From positions 10,774 to 74,773 of the forward strand of contig CAYTVR010000006.1 in NCBI GenBank assembly GCA_964441245.1: DNA of 64,000 bases. Direction: 5' to 3'. The position numbers were made by a program, and so were the translations under genes. This document shows positions 18,357 through 27,658 of the stretch, piece by piece (the first letter of the stretch is position 1; each line of letters begins with the position of its first letter). Origin of the DNA: JALZUU01 sp964441245 (GTDB lineage: Bacteria > Bacteroidota > Bacteroidia > Chitinophagales > Saprospiraceae). The notes beneath the pieces are model-generated. The model searched no databases. It had not been told where the DNA came from and saw nothing but the letters and a program-made list of their open reading frames with translations.

Positions 18357-19424
18357 ATGACCATCGCAGAATTAAAAGAAAAAAATCTTATCATCTACGA
18401 GTGTATCTCTGGAAGTAAAGCATATGGTCTAGATTTGCCCACTTCTGATACAGATATTCGAGGTGTTTTTATTCTTCCCAAAGAACAATATTATGGATTG
18501 AATTATATTCCACAAGTTGCTGATGAAACGAATGACATTGTCTATTACGAACTTGGTCGATACTTTGAACTCTTAGGAAAAAACAATCCAAATATTCTCG
18601 AATTACTAGCGACACCTAGTGATAAAATAAATATCAAACATCCTTTCCTCAATGAAATAAATCCTGCAATGTTTATCTCCAAAAAGTGTAAAGATAGTTT
18701 TGGAGGATATGCTTTTACGCAAGTCAAAAAAGCCAGAGGACTTAATAAAAAAATCGTTAATCCAATTGACAAAAAGAAAAAAACGATTCTTGATTTTTGT
18801 TATATTTTACATGAACAGGGTTCTATTACTCTCCATCAATGGCTAGACTTGAATCAAATTGATCAAACGAATTGTGGTTTAGTAAACGTTCCGCACACCA
18901 AAGATTTATATGGCATTTACTTAGATAAAAATAAGACCATAGGCTATAAAGGCATCATGAAAAAAGATACGGCTACCAAGGTATTATTAAGTAGTATTCC
19001 TGAAAATGAAAAGCCAAGTGGGCACTTATTTTTCAATCAAGATGGCTACGTTAAATATTGTAAAGATTATAAGGGATATTGGGATTGGGTCGAAAAAAGA
19101 AATCAATCTAGATATCAAAATAATATTGCTCATGGCAAAAACTACGATTCTAAAAACATGATGCACACCTTTCGATTGTTGGACATGGCGAATGAAATAT
19201 TGACAAGCGGAAAGATCATTGTCAAACGTCCTAATCGAGACGAATTATTGACCATCAGAAGAGGAGAAGCGGATTATGATGACTTGATTGAAAGAGCCAA
19301 TAAAAAAATGATCAACATAGAAAAAGCCTATGAAAAAAGTACTTTGCAGGAAGCGCCTAATTTAGCAAAGATCGAAGCACTATTGGTGAAATTAAGGATG
19401 AAATTTTACGCGGAAGAAAAATAA
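18357..19424 (+). CDS. RlaP-type nucleotidyltransferase (DNA polymerase beta superfamily)
   Basis: A 355-residue protein of the predicted nucleotidyltransferase family COG3541/PF10127, named RlaP for its links to RNA-ligase repair operons. The signature is clear: ISGSKAYGL (G19/S20) followed by the metal-binding pair D31 and D33 in TSDTDIRG. The segment FELLGKNNPNILELLATP is also typical. Family members are thought to add nucleotides during RNA repair, but the exact reaction is not settled. No RNA ligase, Pnkp or Hen1 gene is in the window. The gene starts 58 bp after the TIR-TPR-SDR fusion on the same strand, with no terminator in between, so the two may be one transcript. The start ATG at 18357 places the motif near residue 20, as usual. 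Confidence 0.78.
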   Translation: MTIAELKEKNLIIYECISGSKAYGLDLPTSDTDIRGVFILPKEQYYGLNYIPQVADETNDIVYYELGRYFELLGKNNPNILELLATPSDKINIKHPFLNEINPAMFISKKCKDSFGGYAFTQVKKARGLNKKIVNPIDKKKKTILDFCYILHEQGSITLHQWLDLNQIDQTNCGLVNVPHTKDLYGIYLDKNKTIGYKGIMKKDTATKVLLSSIPENEKPSGHLFFNQDGYVKYCKDYKGYWDWVEKRNQSRYQNNIAHGKNYDSKNMMHTFRLLDMANEILTSGKIIVKRPNRDELLTIRRGEADYDDLIERANKKMINIEKAYEKSTLQEAPNLAKIEALLVKLRMKFYAEEK

Positions 19425-19434
19425 TAAGGGAACT

Positions 19435-19491
19435 AATGATTTCAAATATCCGGAAAGCTTCCTGGAGACTAAAATGCCGAACGAAATCATT
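19435..19491. repeat. Inverted repeat between convergent genes
   Basis: AATGATTTC (19435-19443) and GAAATCATT (19483-19491) enclose a small GGAAAGCTTCC hairpin. The outer arm shares ATGATTTC with the larger repeat at 13152. May act as a weak bidirectional terminator; no U-run. Confidence 0.4.
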
Positions 19492-19557
19492 GATTTCTAA
19501 TTTATTATTCGCATGTTTCTTATCAATAGAATAGAAAATCATCTGATCCCTCTCCTC

Positions 19558-22500
19558 CTACTCCACGATTATTTTTTCCACGAAAGTGTGCGTTTCCATT
19601 TCTACTTGTAAAAAGTATATGCCTTTGGCAGGAAAACGATCTTTATCTAAAATCAATTGATTGTGGCCTGGAGCATAATCTCTCGCAGCTGCCCAAATCG
19701 ATTGACCATTTACGCCAAAAATAGAAAAATGAACTCGTCCCTCTTTGGCTAATTGGAAATTTAAAGTTGTCGATTCTTTAAACGGATTAGGATGTAAAGT
19801 AGATTCCTCTTTATACGAGTTTCTAGGTTCGTCCGTTTCCGGAAGGTCTATAAAAGCCAATTGCAAACCCATAACATCTCCAGAATTATGATAAGCCATT
19901 TTTCCAGGAAACTCATTTTGCAACTCAAGCCAATTCTCCAAACTTCCATCTTCTTTCGCTTTAAAAACAACAGAAAATAAAATAGTCTCTTCTTCTAAAT
20001 CTTGCGATTCCATATTGGTCCACAATCCCGTCAAGACACCTTCTTCTTTCCATTTCAAACCAAACTCTAAAACTCCTTTGGACAACTCGTCCCCAGGAAT
20101 AACTTCTAATAATTCCAAAGCCTTTTCATCAAACCCCATTCGAAATTGGAAAGCCCGCAAAGCTTCAAAATCCTTCGCTTTAAAATCAATCGTATATTCT
20201 TTCCCACGCTCCATCCACTTATTTTCCAAAACAAAATCCAAAGTACTTCGCGTGTCTCCCTCTTCTTGAAACATCATTGGATTAGCACTTCCACTAGCAT
20301 CTCCTACCTTATAACCAATAAAATCCGTATTCAATTCATTACCCACCAATCCATCACAATCATAAGCACCTTCGGTCAAACCATCAAAAGGCGCACCCGG
20401 ATTCGGAAACTCATAATCCGCTCTTACAAAACGCCAAGATTCACTATTCTCAAATTCTTCATCTAACAATAAAATTACTTTTCTAAGCAAAACCAAATCT
20501 ACTACATTTACAGAACCACTTGCATTCACATCTGAAGCCAATATTTTGTACGGACTATCCAATGCCTGAATCAATAAAATATGTCTTTCCATAAAATACA
20601 AGTCGACTACATTGAGGCCATTAAGTACCAAACTATTCTTCGTCGGTATCACTTCACAACTGGAACCAACAGGCACACCTGAAAAATTATATGTTCCATC
20701 TGTACCCGTCATTTGCGTCGCTTCCACTCCGTTACTGATACTCACAGAAACATTTTCAATCGGCTCATCATCTTCATTGGTGATGGTACCTGCGACAACT
20801 GCGGTCGTTTGCGGTTCATCAGAAACATTAATTGAGTCCAAAGGAAAAGTAACTACACTTCGACCAAAAGTAGCCGCGATCAATAAATTTTCTGCTACAT
20901 TATAATCTAAATCATACACCGTGATAATTGGTAGGTTGCCACCTAAACGATCCCAATTTTGCCCAGCATCCAAAGTAGCATAAATGCCTCCGTCAGTTGC
21001 TGCAAATATAACATTGCCTCCATTGTTAGGCATCACATATAAATCATTTACCGCTAATTGTGGAAGGTTACCTGAAATATCAATCCAAGTTGCTCCACGA
21101 TCAGCAGAGAAATGAACATGTGGAATAAATTCATTGCTTAAATAGCCGGTGTTACTCACATAAACATGATCTACAGAATCAGGAGAAGTCTTAATACAAC
21201 TCACATATCGATTGGGTAAACCACTAGAAATATCAATCCAATTATCTCCACCATCATCACTACGATGAACGTTGGCATCTGTCGTACCGACATACAATAA
21301 ATCAGCATCTGACCCAGATTCATCTAAAGTCGTAATGGTATGAAAGCTTTCGCCAAAAATAATTCCATCAGTCAAATCATCACTGATCGGGATCCAATCT
21401 GAAAAACCACCATTGGTGTTTTTATACATTCGATAAGTTCCCGTATACATCACGCTTGGGTCATGTTTACTAATGATATATTGCATATCCCAATGTCGGC
21501 GATCCGTAGAAGCGATTCCGAAAGTAACGGTTTGGTAACTCGATCCATTTTGAGTTCCTCGAATATTACCACGTTGCAATTCATAATAACTGATATCAGG
21601 ATCAGTTGGATGAAAAGCCATCTGAAAACCATCACCTCCACCAATCATATTCCAATTATTAATTCCAGCTGCATTTCCTAATTGAGTTCCACTGTCCTGA
21701 CAACCGGCATTGTATTGATTGGTCTGATGTGGATTGTAAGCGGTTCTGTAAACCTGAGTCGTTGGAATATTCTCAATGTCTTCCCAAGTTGAAGATCCAG
21801 CTGCTTTTCGGTAAGCACCTCCATCTGTACCGATAATCGTTGCACCAGAATTCGTCATCACCACCGCATGATTGTCCACATGAGGCGCCCCAACTCCTGT
21901 CGGTGTAGCTAAAGACCAACCTGCTCCTCCGTTCGTAGATTCAAATAAACGAACCCCAGGAATAAACAAATGATCATCATCGTTTGGGTCAACCATAATT
22001 CGTCCAAAATACCACCCCATGCCCACCATCACGTTGGATGCACTTGAGGTAGCACCATCTGTAATCATGGTCCAATCATTTCCTCCATCTGTACTTTTAT
22101 AAACGGCTTGCAAATCAAATTCATCATCGACATACAAAGCAAAAACAACATCTGAATCGCTTCCAGACATCGCCAATCCTACTCGACTACTTACGCCATT
22201 TGGCAAGCCACCTGCCAAAGGTGCCCAACTCATTCCACCATCAGTAGATTGAAAAACTTTAGACCCACTTGCTGTCGCAAAGGATTCTTCATTATTACGG
22301 ATTCGCGCCCAAGCAGCGGCATATATAATTTGTGGATTATCCGGATTTAATAACATATCAATCACTCCTATGGCATCTCCAAAACTCAATATTTGCGACC
22401 AAGTTTGACCACCATTGATGGACTTATACATTCCTCGATCAAAGTTTCGTTCAAACGGAATCCCCATCGCAGCGACATAGATGATATCTGTGTCCGTTGG

Positions 22501-23154
22501 ATCTATTTGAATTTTAGAAACTATCCCTACTTGAGACAATCCTAAATGTGTCCAAGTCGTACCTGCATCATCACTTTTGTACACTCCATCACCTATAAAT
22601 GGATATCCGGTAATCGATGGATCGCCAGTACCTACATATATTACATCTGGATCATTTGGATCTAAGGTGATATCTCCAATAGCCAAAAAGGATTGCTCAT
22701 CAAAAATGGAAGTCCAATTGTCACCACCATCAGTTGTTTTGTAAATACCACCACCAGAGTAACCTAGATAAATGATCTCTTCATTAGTGGGATGTACCGC
22801 AATGGTATTAATTCTTGCTCCAGCATTTCCAGGGCCTTGGGTGGTCCAGTCAGCATCAAAACCAGCAGAGGAAAAAGTTGAATTTTGGGGATTGGAATTG
22901 GAAGATCTTTTTAAAGCGGGTTCGGATTGGCTGACTTGTTTCAATGCTTTTTTATAAGCATCGACATCATGCTTCATATCTGGATAGGAACGTTGTAAAA
23001 AAAACAGATCGTATGGTTCCTGCTTTGCTTCATATGCGGCTATAGGATCAAAGCCAATATTGGGAATTGGTTGGTTGGAATCGGTTTTCAGTAAAAATGC
23101 TGCAATTAGCACCACGACTACCATCAGGGAGGTGTAGACTAATGTTTTGCTCAT
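19558..23154 (-). CDS. Giant Asp-box (BNR/sortilin-like) T9SS protein with dockerin-like module
   Basis: A 1198-residue surface or secreted protein. An N-terminal hydrophobic segment (residues ~4-22) is the export signal. Residues ~105-770 form a beta-propeller built of at least eight Asp-boxes of the S-x-D-x-G-x-x-W type (TTDGGDNW, SDDAGTTW, STDGGMSW, STDGGNDW, STNGGAGW, SDDGGDNW). Next is a carboxypeptidase-regulatory-like beta domain (~785-840; AGTITNEDDEPIENVSVSI), then a dockerin-like pair with a calcium loop at D875 (DVNASGSVNVVDL). A cohesin-like beta stretch follows at ~970-1090. The end is a T9SS sorting domain (LHPNPFKEST ... AKGIYFLQVEM). Propellers of this kind occur in sialidases, xyloglucanases and sortilins; no catalytic residues could be assigned. 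Monocistronic. Confidence 0.82.
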   Translation of the reverse strand: MSKTLVYTSLMVVVVLIAAFLLKTDSNQPIPNIGFDPIAAYEAKQEPYDLFFLQRSYPDMKHDVDAYKKALKQVSQSEPALKRSSNSNPQNSTFSSAGFDADWTTQGPGNAGARINTIAVHPTNEEIIYLGYSGGGIYKTTDGGDNWTSIFDEQSFLAIGDITLDPNDPDVIYVGTGDPSITGYPFIGDGVYKSDDAGTTWTHLGLSQVGIVSKIQIDPTDTDIIYVAAMGIPFERNFDRGMYKSINGGQTWSQILSFGDAIGVIDMLLNPDNPQIIYAAAWARIRNNEESFATASGSKVFQSTDGGMSWAPLAGGLPNGVSSRVGLAMSGSDSDVVFALYVDDEFDLQAVYKSTDGGNDWTMITDGATSSASNVMVGMGWYFGRIMVDPNDDDHLFIPGVRLFESTNGGAGWSLATPTGVGAPHVDNHAVVMTNSGATIIGTDGGAYRKAAGSSTWEDIENIPTTQVYRTAYNPHQTNQYNAGCQDSGTQLGNAAGINNWNMIGGGDGFQMAFHPTDPDISYYELQRGNIRGTQNGSSYQTVTFGIASTDRRHWDMQYIISKHDPSVMYTGTYRMYKNTNGGFSDWIPISDDLTDGIIFGESFHTITTLDESGSDADLLYVGTTDANVHRSDDGGDNWIDISSGLPNRYVSCIKTSPDSVDHVYVSNTGYLSNEFIPHVHFSADRGATWIDISGNLPQLAVNDLYVMPNNGGNVIFAATDGGIYATLDAGQNWDRLGGNLPIITVYDLDYNVAENLLIAATFGRSVVTFPLDSINVSDEPQTTAVVAGTITNEDDEPIENVSVSISNGVEATQMTGTDGTYNFSGVPVGSSCEVIPTKNSLVLNGLNVVDLYFMERHILLIQALDSPYKILASDVNASGSVNVVDLVLLRKVILLLDEEFENSESWRFVRADYEFPNPGAPFDGLTEGAYDCDGLVGNELNTDFIGYKVGDASGSANPMMFQEEGDTRSTLDFVLENKWMERGKEYTIDFKAKDFEALRAFQFRMGFDEKALELLEVIPGDELSKGVLEFGLKWKEEGVLTGLWTNMESQDLEEETILFSVVFKAKEDGSLENWLELQNEFPGKMAYHNSGDVMGLQLAFIDLPETDEPRNSYKEESTLHPNPFKESTTLNFQLAKEGRVHFSIFGVNGQSIWAAARDYAPGHNQLILDKDRFPAKGIYFLQVEMETHTFVEKIIVE

Positions 23155-23449
23155 GAGAATAAGAGTTTGTAGAAGTTTGAGTAAAGTAAAACTGAAATTA
23201 ATTCATCTTTTTCCTTACCAATGAGACTTTTAACCAATCCCATCTTTACAAATTTAATGGATTTATTCGAATGATGTGGGAAACTTTTGTCAATTAGCGG
23301 TGTTATTTTGTTAATTCACCTTAAAACTGGGAATAGAAAACCATTTTGGCCTTGAGCCCACTAATAAAATTCACACCCTTTGCAGGGAAAACAGTCATTT
23401 TTATGGTTCTTCGACAAAGAAGGACTTTAGTTAGCAAACAAAAAGATCA

Positions 23450-23896
23450 ATGAAAGAAGTTCAAAGACCTAAAATAGGAATCGGTATCATTATAGAGAAT
23501 GAAAAAGGAGAGCTATTGGTAGGGAAAAGAAAAGGACGATTCCCTTATTATTCCATTCCAGGTGGACATTTGGAAATGGGAGAAACTTTTGAAGAGGCAG
23601 CGATAAAAGAAGTTCTAGAGGAAACTGGATTAGTGATTCACGAACCGACAGTCTATTCTGTTACGAATAATTTAGCCTCTTTCCAGTTGACTGGAATGCA
23701 CTATATCTCTGTCAATTTATATGCTAAAAGTTATGAGGGTGAAGTCCAAAATAGGGAGCCTGATAAATGTGAAGGTTGGCAATGGCTTTCGCCAAATGAG
23801 ATACCAGAACCCCATTTTGATGCTAGCGCTTTTGCTATTGAATGTTACTTGAAAGAAAATTTTTACATACCAGAGCAAGAACAGCAGTTAAAGTAA
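23450..23896 (+). CDS. NUDIX hydrolase, MutT/NUDT15-like
   Basis: A 148-residue NUDIX enzyme. The box reads GGHLEMGETFEEAAIKEVLE..., that is G39-x5-E45-x7-K53-E54-V-L-E57-E58-T-G60. The usual Arg of the REUxEE core is Lys53; the two metal-binding glutamates E57/E58 are kept, so activity is likely. The GIGIIIENEKGELLVGKRKG start and SIPGGHLE motif resemble NUDT15/MutT-type nucleotide pyrophosphatases, which clear oxidised or non-canonical nucleoside triphosphates. Substrate cannot be fixed from sequence. Upstream, a CCCTTTGCAGG segment at 23386-23396 resembles one before the AsmA-like gene and may mark the promoter. A large composite palindrome follows the stop. Confidence 0.9.
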   Translation: MKEVQRPKIGIGIIIENEKGELLVGKRKGRFPYYSIPGGHLEMGETFEEAAIKEVLEETGLVIHEPTVYSVTNNLASFQLTGMHYISVNLYAKSYEGEVQNREPDKCEGWQWLSPNEIPEPHFDASAFAIECYLKENFYIPEQEQQLK

Positions 23897-23934
23897 AAAG
23901 GGACTAATGGTTGCTTAGGAACATGAAAATATTC

Positions 23935-24022
23935 AATATCCAATAAGACAATAATCAATATCCAATCTCGATTTATGGAGAAATTGGATATTGATTTAAT
24001 GAATATTGCTTTATTGGATATT
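23935..24022. repeat. Two-tier palindrome built from AATATCCAAT units
   Basis: Outer arms AATATCCAATAA (23935-23946) and TTATTGGATATT (24011-24022); inner arms AATCAATATCCAAT (23953-23966) and ATTGGATATTGATT (23983-23996). All four arms carry the same ATATCCAAT core. It sits between the convergent NUDIX and permease genes, where it can fold on either strand as a terminator or REP-like element. Confidence 0.6.
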
Positions 24023-24031
24023 CCGCTTCCC

Positions 24032-26395
24032 TTACTCGCTTCGCAAACTATCAATTGGATTGTTCCAAGCAGCTCTGATCCCTTGAATACACACGGTCGC
24101 AAAACCAACGAATAAAATAATCAAACCTGCTCCAGCAAAAACCCACCAAACTAAATCTGTTCGATGTGCAAAATCAGATAACCAATAATTGGAAACCACA
24201 TAGGATAATGGAATAGCAATAAAAGCGGCTAAAACTATTAATTGAACAAAATCTTTTGCTAATAAGCCAATAATTCCTCCAACAGAGGCGCCCAATACTT
24301 TTCGAATTCCGATCTCTCGAGTTCTTCTTTCAACCGTAAATGCAGTCAATCCAAAAAGTCCCAATAATGCAATGAAAATCGTCAACAAGGAAGCATACAA
24401 TACTGTTTTTCCAAATCGTTTTTGATCTGCATATTGTTGGGCAAATGTTTCATCTAAAAAGGAATGACGCATGGGATGAGTGGGTTCTACTTCTTTCCAT
24501 ATTTTTTCTATTGCAGCAATGGTTTTTGGCATATTAGCCGCAGCTATTTTCACACCAACATGACTTCGCCAATATAGAGAATTCATGACCATCGGTTCGA
24601 TATTATCTGCTAAGCCTTTGTAATGAAAATTTTTCATCACGCCGACAATTTGCCCATAGCTTTCTTGCCAATCAAATTTTATCTTATGTCCAATTGGATT
24701 TTCAATATTATTTCGTTTCACAAATTCTTCATTTACAACATAGTTACTCAAAGTATCATCCTGAATGGCATCATCCATAAATCGTCCCGCTACCATTTCA
24801 ATATTTAGACATTCGTCAAAATCGCCATCGGCAAAAAGCACGTAAGCAATACTCCGATCTGTTTGACCTTCAATTAGAATAGGCCAGTCAGGTAAAAAAT
24901 TACCTGGAAAGGTAGATGCGGTAGATACTTCTTCCACCCCAGGAATTTGCTTGAATCGACTTTTCAGCTCATGGACTCTTTCAAAAGAATTACCGTTGCT
25001 CATCGGAATAGTAATCACTTGATCTGCTTGAAAACCTAAATCTTCATCCATCATATAATTGACTTGACGATAAATAAAAGCCATCACAATTAACATCGTA
25101 ATCGATACGGCAAATTGTCCCGTCACCAATGCTTTTCTAAATAGACCTTTTCCGCCTGTGTTTAAAAACTTAGATTTTAAAGCCAAAGCAGGTGAAAACG
25201 CAGACATGACAAAGGCAGGATAACTCCCTGCAATAAATCCCGTCACAAGAGCTAAAACTACCGTTCCCAAAATAATAGATAAAGGATCACTACCTAACAA
25301 TTGTAATTCTCGATCCATGATTTTATTAAAAAGAGGTAACCACATTTCTGCAATCATCAAAGCGATCACTCCAGCGATCATGGTTTGCACCAAGGATTCA
25401 ACAATAAATTGAGTCGTCAACATACCTCGCTCCGCTCCTGCTACTTTTTTCACTCCTACTTCCATCCCTCTTTGGCTCGCTCTGGCCGTGGTCAAATTAA
25501 TATAATTAATCATCGCAACTAGTAAAACTAAAAAAGCGATGAATCCAAAAATATAAATCTTCCGAATACTACCTTTGACATAAATCAATGAGGTAAATCC
25601 TTCCGAATGTAAATAGATATCCTCCAAAGGTTGTAACCCCCATCTAAATAAATCTTTTTTATTAGCCACATAATTATTCTCAGCGATCTCTTGAACGATT
25701 AATGCATTCACATCTTTCTCAATTTTTTGAGCCAAGCCTTTTGGATCTGTGTTGGGCTTTAAGACAGTATAAGTGGATCTATTATTTCCTCTCCAACCTG
25801 TACTATGATATTGATATCTTTTAAAAACATCAGAAATGATGTGTGATTTGTTGATGCTTCTATCTACCACACCTGACACGATATAATCATCCGCTCCATC
25901 ATATTTTATAATTTGACCAATGGGATTTTCCCCTCCAAAAATACGTTTCGCTAGTACATCAGAAATGACCATAGCGTTTGGTTCGTCCAATGCTGTTTTG
26001 GAATCACCATGTAGAAAATTCATTTTCATCACTTGAAAAAAAGTAGAATCCACAAGAGCCGTTTCATCAACATATAAATCCTTTCCTTCAAAATTCAATA
26101 AGTGCTCACCGATCGGAGTATAACCCGTGGCCACTTCAACTTCTGGATAGTCCGTCATTAATTTTTGTGCCAACTGACCAGGAGTCCAAGCGGTACTTCC
26201 TTCTCGCATACGAATGACCCGATAAGTCCGATCACTATCGGCCATCCAAGTATCATAACTAAATTCACTATTGATAAAAGTAAAGATCAAAATAGCCAAA
26301 GCCATACCTAGAGATAGCCCCAAAATATTGAGCGTTGAAAAAACTTTATTTCTGGATAATTGTCGAAAGGCAATTTTAAGATGATTCTTGTACAT
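24032..26395 (-). CDS. MacB/FtsX-type ABC transporter permease
   Basis: A 787-residue permease with the eight-or-so transmembrane layout of two fused MacB-PCD/FtsX units, typical of Bacteroidota. The start KNHLKIAFRQLSRNKVFSTLNILGLSLGMALAI includes the first membrane helix (~20-42). A periplasmic MacB-PCD domain follows, then an FtsX block (~280-430; YINLTTARASQRGMEVGVKK), then a second periplasmic domain, and a final FtsX block ending WNNPIDSLRSE. The motif RTREIGIRKVLGAS is the usual FtsX coupling segment. No ATPase gene lies beside it, so it must pair with an ATP-binding protein elsewhere. Such solo permeases are abundant in this phylum and are linked to export or envelope stress. The upstream region carries a TGAACA/TGTTCA dyad. 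Confidence 0.88.
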   Translation of the reverse strand: MYKNHLKIAFRQLSRNKVFSTLNILGLSLGMALAILIFTFINSEFSYDTWMADSDRTYRVIRMREGSTAWTPGQLAQKLMTDYPEVEVATGYTPIGEHLLNFEGKDLYVDETALVDSTFFQVMKMNFLHGDSKTALDEPNAMVISDVLAKRIFGGENPIGQIIKYDGADDYIVSGVVDRSINKSHIISDVFKRYQYHSTGWRGNNRSTYTVLKPNTDPKGLAQKIEKDVNALIVQEIAENNYVANKKDLFRWGLQPLEDIYLHSEGFTSLIYVKGSIRKIYIFGFIAFLVLLVAMINYINLTTARASQRGMEVGVKKVAGAERGMLTTQFIVESLVQTMIAGVIALMIAEMWLPLFNKIMDRELQLLGSDPLSIILGTVVLALVTGFIAGSYPAFVMSAFSPALALKSKFLNTGGKGLFRKALVTGQFAVSITMLIVMAFIYRQVNYMMDEDLGFQADQVITIPMSNGNSFERVHELKSRFKQIPGVEEVSTASTFPGNFLPDWPILIEGQTDRSIAYVLFADGDFDECLNIEMVAGRFMDDAIQDDTLSNYVVNEEFVKRNNIENPIGHKIKFDWQESYGQIVGVMKNFHYKGLADNIEPMVMNSLYWRSHVGVKIAAANMPKTIAAIEKIWKEVEPTHPMRHSFLDETFAQQYADQKRFGKTVLYASLLTIFIALLGLFGLTAFTVERRTREIGIRKVLGASVGGIIGLLAKDFVQLIVLAAFIAIPLSYVVSNYWLSDFAHRTDLVWWVFAGAGLIILFVGFATVCIQGIRAAWNNPIDSLRSE

Positions 26396-26718
26396 AGTTT
26401 AATATTTATGTTCGATTAGCATTTATTGAAAATCGTATGATAACTAATTGTAATCAACGGGCATGCCAAACTCGCAAGCAACTAAACAACAATGACTTAC
26501 AAAAATATTAATCATTAATACGAATAAAACAACGTCCGATAATGAACAAAAACTGTTCATTAGTGAACAAAAAAAATAAAGTCGTTTGATTGGAAAGCAA
26601 TAGTATTTCCTTTTATTTTCCCGCTATTCTATACCAATCTTTCATTTGAAAACATTAGTTTTGGTCATCATTAGAGTAGTTGAACTCCAATGATTCACTG
26701 TACTAAAAAAATTGCTTT
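26396..26718. other. Divergent intergenic region, permease / scoA
   Basis: 323 bp between divergent genes. Apart from the TGAACA dyad at 26541-26569, no other element stands out; the promoters of both genes must lie here. Confidence 0.6.
26541..26569. promoter_or_regulatory. TGAACA/TGTTCA triple half-site, candidate operator
   Basis: AATGAACA and TGTTCATT (26541-26561) form a perfect 8-bp dyad with a 5-nt spacer, and a third half-site TGAACA follows at 26564-26569. It lies about 150 bp before both the permease (minus) and scoA (plus) starts. Regulator unknown. Confidence 0.45.
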
Positions 26719-27417
26719 ATGAATAAAATAGTTGCCAATGCAAAGGCAGCCATCGAAGGCATTCAGGATGATATGACGCTGATGTTAGGTGGTTTTGGAC
26801 TTTGTGGAATCCCTGAAAATTGTATCGCCGCTTTGGTTGAAAAAGAGGTAAAAGGATTAACCTGTATTTCTAATAATGCTGGTGTCGATGATTTTGGCTT
26901 AGGTTTGCTTTTGCAAAAAAAACAAATTAAAAAAATGATTTCCTCTTATGTGGGAGAGAATGATGAATTTGAAAGACAAATGCTGAGTGGTGAGTTGGAA
27001 GTCGATTTGATTCCTCAAGGATCTTTAGCTGCTCGTTGTCAAGCAGGCGGTGCAGGTGTTCCTGCATTTTTTACACCAGCGGGCTATGGTACCGAGGTAG
27101 CTGAAGGAAAAGAGGTTCGGTATTTTAATGGTAAACCTCATTTACTGGAAATGGCACTTACTGCCGACTTTGCTATTGTGAAAGCTTGGAAGGGAGATCG
27201 CTATGGTAACTTGATTTACAAAGGTACTGCTCGAAATTTCAACCCATTGATGGCTATGGCTGGTAAAATTACGATTGCTGAAGTGGAAGAATTGGTGGAG
27301 CCCGGTGAGATAGATCCTAATTTCGTTCATACTTCTGGAATCTTTGTACAACGGATTTTCCAAGGGGAGAAATATGAAAAACGGATTGAGCAACGTACTG
27401 TTCGTACTAAAACTTAG
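26719..27417 (+). CDS. scoA: 3-oxoacid CoA-transferase, subunit A
   Basis: The 232-residue alpha subunit of succinyl-CoA:3-ketoacid (or acetate:acetoacetyl) CoA-transferase, which moves CoA from succinyl-CoA to acetoacetate in ketone-body and branched-chain catabolism. The family text is unmistakable: MLGGFGLCGIPENCIAAL near the start, TCISNNAGVDDFGLG, and PAFFTPAGYGTEVAEGKE. Length matches ScoA/AtoD (about 220-235). Subunit B follows on the same strand but, unusually, 241 bp away, with a hairpin-rich segment in between. Choice of scoA over atoD is by closeness to the Bacillus/Bacteroidota type and not certain. Confidence 0.92.
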   Translation: MNKIVANAKAAIEGIQDDMTLMLGGFGLCGIPENCIAALVEKEVKGLTCISNNAGVDDFGLGLLLQKKQIKKMISSYVGENDEFERQMLSGELEVDLIPQGSLAARCQAGGAGVPAFFTPAGYGTEVAEGKEVRYFNGKPHLLEMALTADFAIVKAWKGDRYGNLIYKGTARNFNPLMAMAGKITIAEVEELVEPGEIDPNFVHTSGIFVQRIFQGEKYEKRIEQRTVRTKT

Positions 27418-27461
27418 TATCCTAAAATATGGAATTACTTTATCGTGCAGATTATCGATAT

Positions 27462-27559
27462 GTTACTTTTTTATTGGCAAAAAGTAACCAAAACTCTAGA
27501 CAAATCAGACGCCTCTGTCAGACGGTGATTTGTCCTGCTCCCCGCCCCTTAAAAGGCGG
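27462..27559. repeat. Hairpin-rich GC-richer element between scoA and scoB
   Basis: Three consecutive dyads: GTTACTTTTT (27462-27471) with AAAAAGTAAC (27479-27488); GACAAATCA (27499-27507) with TGATTTGTC (27526-27534); CCGCC (27542-27546) with GGCGG (27555-27559). The last two are clearly GC-richer than the surroundings. Looks like an inserted extragenic element (REP/MITE class) within what is normally a tight operon. Confidence 0.6.
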
Positions 27560-27658
27560 CCCCTTGAATGTACAAAATTTGTCATTCGATCCACAATAAT
27601 TCTTTGCTTGACATCTTTAGAAAGAGTCAACTTAAGAAAATCAAAAAAAGAAATTGTT

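Noticed and set aside
27530..27658. N-terminal extension of scoB
   Set aside because: Translates the inserted hairpin element; the family start is at 27659.
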